Position numbers and translations under genes: made by a program. 8,468 bases of DNA from Comamonadaceae bacterium (GTDB lineage Bacteria > Pseudomonadota > Gammaproteobacteria > Burkholderiales > Burkholderiaceae_C): NCBI GenBank assembly GCA_947374705.1, contig CANCDA010000105.1, forward strand, positions 1-8,468. The letters are read 5' to 3'. Below are positions 4,688 through 8,468 of this stretch, in pieces. The notes beneath the pieces are model-generated. The model was not told where the DNA came from and did no database searches. It saw nothing but the letters and a program-made list of their open reading frames with translations. How positions within the stretch are numbered: the first letter of the stretch is position 1; each line of letters opens with the position of its first letter.

Positions 4688-6502
4688 ATGAACCACCCCT
4701 CACCCCAGAACGAAGTCAAGGCCGTTGCCCTGGCCACCGTGGATGAATTGCGCGCACTGATCAAGCGCAAAAGCCGCCTTAAGGGCCGTCAGGCCGATGA
4801 AGAGTCGCTGGACGAGGTGGTGGCGCTGATTGGCTCGAAGCCTGCCGAAGGCCATCGGCGCGATTTGCTGATCGAGCACCTGCACAAAATCAACGATACC
4901 TACCGCTGCCTGCACGACCGCCATCTGGTCGCCTTGGCCAAAGAGATGAACCTGCCCATGGCCGAGGTGTATGAGGTCGCAACCTTCTACCACCACTTCG
5001 AGGTGGTGCGTGGTGACGATGCTGCCCCCGGCCTGACCGTGCGCGTGTGCGACGGCCTGAGCTGCGAGCTGGCCGGTGCGCAAGATTTGCTGGCGCGCTT
5101 GCCTGCCCTGCTGGGTCGCGACGATGTGCGCGTGGTCGCTGCGCCCTGCGTGGGCCGCTGCGAGCAGGCCCCGGTGGCGGTGGTGCACCAGAACCCGGTG
5201 TTGCTGGCCACGCCTGAGGCGGTGGTTTCAGTGGTGAATTCAACGCTAGCTCAACATCCATATGCATATTCAGCTACTAATTTCATAGCAAGTGAGTTTG
5301 CTCTGAAGAGCGTGTCGCCCGAGCCAGACGCGCAAGAAGTGGCCCCGGCCTATGCCGGTTACGTCACCTACCGCGCCCAAGGCGGCTACGCGCTGGCGCA
5401 AGCCGTCAGCCACGGCACACAAGAGATTGAGTCCGTCATCAAGGCCATGGAAGACTCCGGCCTGCGCGGCCTGGGCGGCGCAGGCTTCCCCGCAGGACGC
5501 AAGTGGCGCATCGTGCGTGACCAGCCCGCGCCGCGCCTGATGGCGGTGAACATTGACGAAGGCGAGCCCGGCACCTTCAAAGACCGCACTTACCTGGAGC
5601 GCGACCCACACCGTTTCCTGGAAGGGCTGCTGATCGCCGCCAAGGTGGTGGGCATTGACGCCTGCTACATCTACCTGCGGGACGAATACCACGGTTGCCG
5701 CGCCATTCTGGAAGCCGAACTCAAAGCCTTGCAGGCCAACCCGCCCTGCGACTTGCCGCACATTGAGCTGCGTCGCGGTGCCGGGGCTTACATCTGCGGT
5801 GAAGAGTCCGCCATGATCGAGAGCATCGAGGGCAAACGCGGTGAGCCGCGCATGCGCCCGCCCTACATCGCGCAGGTCGGCCTGTTTGGCCGCCCGACGC
5901 TGGAGCACAATTTCGAAACCCTGTACTGGGTGCGCGACATTGTGGAAAAAGGCCCACAGTGGTTCAGCAGCTTTGGCCGCAATGGCCGCAAGGGGCTGCG
6001 CAGTTTCAGCGTCAGCGGGCGCGTCAAGCACCCCGGCGTCAAGCTGGCCCCGGCGGGTATTTCGGTGCGTGAGCTGATTGACGAGTACTGCGGCGGCATG
6101 TTGGACGGCCACGAGCTGTACGCCTACCTGCCCGGCGGCGCGTCGGGCGGCATCTTGCCCGCCAGCATGGACAACATCCCGCTGGACTTTGACACGCTGC
6201 AGCCCTATGGCTGCTTCATCGGCTCTGCCGCCGTGATCGTGCTGGGCCACCAGGACAGCGCACGCGCTGCCGCCACCAACATGATGCGTTTCTTCGCCCA
6301 TGAAAGCTGCGGCCAGTGCACGCCGTGCCGCGTGGGCACGGTGAAGGCTGTGGCGCTGATGGAAGCCCCGGTGTGGGACAACGAGACGCTGGAGGACCTG
6401 TGCCAGGTCATGGGCGATGCGTCCATTTGCGGCCTGGGGCAAGCCGCACCCAACCCCATTCGCTGTGTTCAAAAATACTTTCCTCAGGAGTTGGCCGTAT
6501 GA
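4688..6502 (+). CDS. fdhB: NAD-linked formate dehydrogenase, diaphorase (beta) subunit, NuoE-NuoF fusion
   Basis: The 604-residue chain joins two complex-I-like modules. Residues about 10-180 are NuoE-like, with a [2Fe-2S] site of C121, C126, C154 and C158. Residues about 223-604 are NuoF-like: FMN-site GLGGAGFPAGRKW (261-273), NIDEGEPGTFKDR (288-300), the NAD/FMN-region GAGAYICGEESAMIES (364-379), and a [4Fe-4S] site CGQCTPC (541-547) plus C581. It should take electrons from the alpha subunit and reduce NAD+ at FMN in the cytoplasm. The fused layout matches FDH1 beta of Methylobacterium (about 570 residues from memory), whereas Cupriavidus has separate FdsG and FdsB. The linker, about 183-222, contains an AT-rich repeat-like stretch read in frame, which may explain the extra length. 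It is first in the operon and its TGA overlaps the next ATG, indicating translational coupling. All cluster ligands are intact. Confidence 0.93.
   Translation: MNHPSPQNEVKAVALATVDELRALIKRKSRLKGRQADEESLDEVVALIGSKPAEGHRRDLLIEHLHKINDTYRCLHDRHLVALAKEMNLPMAEVYEVATFYHHFEVVRGDDAAPGLTVRVCDGLSCELAGAQDLLARLPALLGRDDVRVVAAPCVGRCEQAPVAVVHQNPVLLATPEAVVSVVNSTLAQHPYAYSATNFIASEFALKSVSPEPDAQEVAPAYAGYVTYRAQGGYALAQAVSHGTQEIESVIKAMEDSGLRGLGGAGFPAGRKWRIVRDQPAPRLMAVNIDEGEPGTFKDRTYLERDPHRFLEGLLIAAKVVGIDACYIYLRDEYHGCRAILEAELKALQANPPCDLPHIELRRGAGAYICGEESAMIESIEGKRGEPRMRPPYIAQVGLFGRPTLEHNFETLYWVRDIVEKGPQWFSSFGRNGRKGLRSFSVSGRVKHPGVKLAPAGISVRELIDEYCGGMLDGHELYAYLPGGASGGILPASMDNIPLDFDTLQPYGCFIGSAAVIVLGHQDSARAAATNMMRFFAHESCGQCTPCRVGTVKAVALMEAPVWDNETLEDLCQVMGDASICGLGQAAPNPIRCVQKYFPQELAV
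5237..5291. repeat. AT-rich palindromic repeat-like element inside fdhB
   Basis: By hand count this segment has 19 G/C in 55 bases, far below its GC-rich surroundings. It contains a perfect 10-bp palindrome ATATGCATAT (5260-5269), flanked by the inverted pair TAGCT (5247-5251) and AGCTA (5272-5276), and an imperfect 17-bp palindrome at 5273-5289 with GCTA/TAGC ends. Read on the minus strand, the order TTGCTAT..AATT.GTAGCTG, then GC.TAT, then GCTAGCG, resembles short dispersed repeats I recall from Comamonadaceae genomes. That match is from memory and not checked. It is translated without a stop as about residues 184-201 of fdhB, at the junction of the two domains. Exact ends are uncertain. 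Confidence 0.55.
6486..6490 (+). promoter_or_regulatory. Shine-Dalgarno site of fdhA inside the fdhB end
   Basis: AGGAG lies 8 nt before the ATG at 6499, within the last codons of fdhB. It decides the fdhA start and, with the ATGA overlap, supports coupled translation of the two subunits. Confidence 0.8.
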
Positions 6503-8468
6503 ACGCCCCCGCCAAATTCATCGAAATCATGCCGCAAACCGTGGACCTCACGCTGGACGGCCAAGCCGTCAAAGCTTTTGAGGGCGAGACCCTGCTGAGC
6601 CTGGCCAAGCGTGTCGGCATCAGCATCCCCCACCTGTGCTTCAAAGAAGGTATGCGCCCGGACGGCAACTGCCGCGCCTGCGTGGTCGAGGTCAAAGGTG
6701 AGCGCACGCTGGCCCCGAGTTGCTGCCGCACCGCCACGGCGGGCATGGACGTGCAATCCAGTAGCGAACGCGCCGTCAAAAGCCAGAAGATGGTGCTTGA
6801 AATGCTGCTGTCCGACATGCCGGATGTGGGTTACAAGTGGGACGAGAAAGACGAGTCGCTCCAGCACGGCGAGTTGAGCGTGTGGGCCGACCAGATGGAT
6901 GTGACCGTGCGCCCCGAGCTCAAAGCCCTGCGCCGCGAGCAGCCCAAGTCCGATATGTCGCACCCGGCCATGGCCGTGAACCTGGATGCCTGTATCCAGT
7001 GCAACCGCTGCGTGCGCGCCTGCCGTGAAGAGCAGGTCAACGACGTGATTGGCTACGCCTTGCGTGGCAGCCACAGCGAGATCGTGTTCGACCTGGCCGA
7101 CCCGATGGGCGACAGCACCTGCGTGGCCTGTGGCGAATGCGTCCAAGCCTGCCCCACCGGCGCGCTGATGCCCAAGACGCAAGTCGGCTCGCAGATCGTC
7201 GATAAAAAAGTCGATTCGGTCTGCCCTTTCTGTGGCGTGGGTTGCCTGCTGACTTACAACGTCAAAGACAACAAAATTGTGAGTGTCGATGGGCGCGACG
7301 GCCCGGCCAACCACAGCCGTCTGTGCGTCAAAGGGCGCTTTGGTTTTGACTACGCCAGCAACCCGCAGCGCCTGACCGTGCCGCTGATCCGCAAAGCAGG
7401 CGTGGCCAAAGACCCCGAGGCGCTGAACACGCTGAACCGCCATACGGCAGATTGGTCAGAGGTCTTCCGTGAAGCGACCTGGGAAGAGGCGTTGTCGTTC
7501 ACGGCGGGCTCGCTCAAAGGCCTGCGTGACACCCATGGCAAGAAGGCATTGGCGGGCTTTGGCTCGGCCAAGGGCAGCAACGAAGAGGCTTATCTGTTTC
7601 AGAAACTGGTGCGCACCGGCTTTGGCTCCAACAACGTGGACCACTGCACGCGCCTGTGCCATGCCTCCAGCGTGGCAGCCCTGCTGGAGGGCGTGGGCTC
7701 GGGCGCGGTGAGCAACCAGGTCAACGACGTGGAGCACGCGGGCCTGATCATGGTGATCGGCTCCAACCCCACGGCCAACCACCCGGTGGCCGCCACCTGG
7801 ATGAAGAACGCCGTCAAGCGCGGTGCCAAGATCGTGCTGGCTGACCCGCGCATCACCGACATCGGCAAGCACGCCTGGCGCACCATGCAGTTCAAGCCCG
7901 ACACCGACGTGGCCCTGCTCAACGCCATGATTTACACGGTGATTGAAGAAGGCTTGGTGGACGAGGAGTTCATTCGTAATCGCGCCAGCAACTTCGACGC
8001 TTTGCGTGAGAACGTCAAAGGCTACAGCCCCGAAGCGATGGAGCCGATTTGCGGCGTACCCGCGCAAACCATCCGTGAAGTGTCACGCGAGTTCGCCAAG
8101 TCCAAGGGCGCGATGATTTTGTGGGGCATGGGCATCAGCCAACACGTGCACGGCACCGACAACGCACGCTGCCTGATTGCGTTGGTCACTGTCACCGGCC
8201 AGATCGGAAAACCGGGCTCCGGCCTGCACCCGCTGCGCGGCCAGAACAATGTGCAGGGCGCCAGCGACGCGGGCTTGATCCCCATGATGTTCCCCAACTA
8301 CCAGCGCGTGACCGATAAAAAAGTGCACCAGTGGTTTGAGAACTTTTGGAACACCAAGCTCGACGACCAACCCGGCTACACCGTGGTGGAAATCATGCAC
8401 AAAATTTTGGCGGATGACAGCGACCCGCACAAGATTCGCGGCATGTACGTCCAGGGTGAAAACCCGGC
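6499..8468 (+). CDS. fdhA: NAD-linked formate dehydrogenase, catalytic (alpha) subunit, partial at right edge
   Basis: The first 656 codons are present; related alpha subunits have roughly 950-990 residues, so about a third is missing. The domain order is clear. A [2Fe-2S] ferredoxin domain has C47, C58, C61 and C75. Two ferredoxin-type [4Fe-4S] motifs follow, CIQCNRCVRAC (165-175) and CVACGECVQAC (208-218). The [4Fe-4S] site of the molybdopterin domain is CPFCGVGC (242-249) plus C276, followed by K278, which matches the conserved electron-path lysine of FdhH. In HCTRLCHASS (382-391), C387 occupies the position of the metal-binding selenocysteine of E. coli FdhH, followed by H388. PLRGQNNVQGASDAG (578-592) with R580 is the formate-site signature. 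It oxidises formate to CO2 at a Mo- or W-bis-MGD centre in the cytoplasm; the metal cannot be read from sequence. No twin-arginine signal is present, in keeping with a soluble enzyme. Confidence 0.95.
   Translation, partial: MNAPAKFIEIMPQTVDLTLDGQAVKAFEGETLLSLAKRVGISIPHLCFKEGMRPDGNCRACVVEVKGERTLAPSCCRTATAGMDVQSSSERAVKSQKMVLEMLLSDMPDVGYKWDEKDESLQHGELSVWADQMDVTVRPELKALRREQPKSDMSHPAMAVNLDACIQCNRCVRACREEQVNDVIGYALRGSHSEIVFDLADPMGDSTCVACGECVQACPTGALMPKTQVGSQIVDKKVDSVCPFCGVGCLLTYNVKDNKIVSVDGRDGPANHSRLCVKGRFGFDYASNPQRLTVPLIRKAGVAKDPEALNTLNRHTADWSEVFREATWEEALSFTAGSLKGLRDTHGKKALAGFGSAKGSNEEAYLFQKLVRTGFGSNNVDHCTRLCHASSVAALLEGVGSGAVSNQVNDVEHAGLIMVIGSNPTANHPVAATWMKNAVKRGAKIVLADPRITDIGKHAWRTMQFKPDTDVALLNAMIYTVIEEGLVDEEFIRNRASNFDALRENVKGYSPEAMEPICGVPAQTIREVSREFAKSKGAMILWGMGISQHVHGTDNARCLIALVTVTGQIGKPGSGLHPLRGQNNVQGASDAGLIPMMFPNYQRVTDKKVHQWFENFWNTKLDDQPGYTVVEIMHKILADDSDPHKIRGMYVQGENP

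Noticed and set aside
4669..4746. Possible upstream small frame starting at ATG 4669, overlapping fdhB
   Set aside because: It has 25 codons, no ribosome binding site and no recognisable product, whereas the fdhB start has AGGAAG.
5270..6472. Long minus-strand open frame (400 codons) opposite fdhB
   Set aside because: It is a shadow frame caused by GC-rich codon bias; the plus-strand product has all expected cluster and cofactor motifs.
6484..7443. Long minus-strand open frame (319 codons) opposite fdhA
   Set aside because: The plus strand encodes intact ferredoxin and molybdopterin motifs over this span; the opposite frame is His/Val/Ala-rich with no recognisable domain.
7657..7659. Possible selenocysteine enzyme
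   Set aside because: The metal-ligand codon is TGC (Cys387), and no in-frame TGA occurs in the visible part of fdhA.

Overview
The window reads as a chromosomal segment of a GC-rich betaproteobacterium, most likely of the family Comamonadaceae (Rhodoferax/Polaromonas-like). This placement is inferred from codon use, gene types and a short AT-rich element at about 5237-5291 that resembles dispersed repeats I remember from that family. No database search was possible. There is no rRNA, tRNA, CRISPR array, transposase or phage gene. Coding density is very high.

Left part (1-4525): six compact genes. In order they are a secreted protein with two ABM-like domains (minus), a Gfo/Idh/MocA oxidoreductase (plus), a 23S rRNA pseudouridine synthase of the RluE type (minus), a small DEDDy 3'-5' exonuclease-domain protein (plus), an SRAP/YedK-like protein (plus), and a DsbG/DsbC-like thioredoxin-fold lipoprotein (minus). 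The two convergent gene ends have no spacer: one pair of stop codons shares a TTAA, the other abuts as TGATCA. The exonuclease and SRAP genes are 9 bp apart and probably co-transcribed. The SRAP protein lacks the Cys2 expected of that family.

Right part (4688 to the edge): the start of an operon for a soluble, NAD-linked, metal-dependent formate dehydrogenase. The first gene encodes a diaphorase subunit in which NuoE-like and NuoF-like halves are fused in one chain. The second, overlapping it by ATGA, encodes the catalytic alpha subunit with an N-terminal [2Fe-2S] ferredoxin domain, two ferredoxin-type [4Fe-4S] motifs, a further [4Fe-4S] motif and the bis-MGD domain; it runs off the right edge. 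The fused beta subunit matches the plan of Methylobacterium FDH1 (a tungsten enzyme) better than the separate FdsG/FdsB subunits of Cupriavidus. Electrons from formate would pass from the Mo/W site through the clusters to FMN and NAD+.

The most notable observations are the AT-rich, palindromic repeat-like segment translated in frame within the linker between the two halves of the diaphorase subunit, and the SRAP homologue without its catalytic cysteine. I see no clearly new multi-gene system; most of the window is ordinary metabolism and housekeeping.
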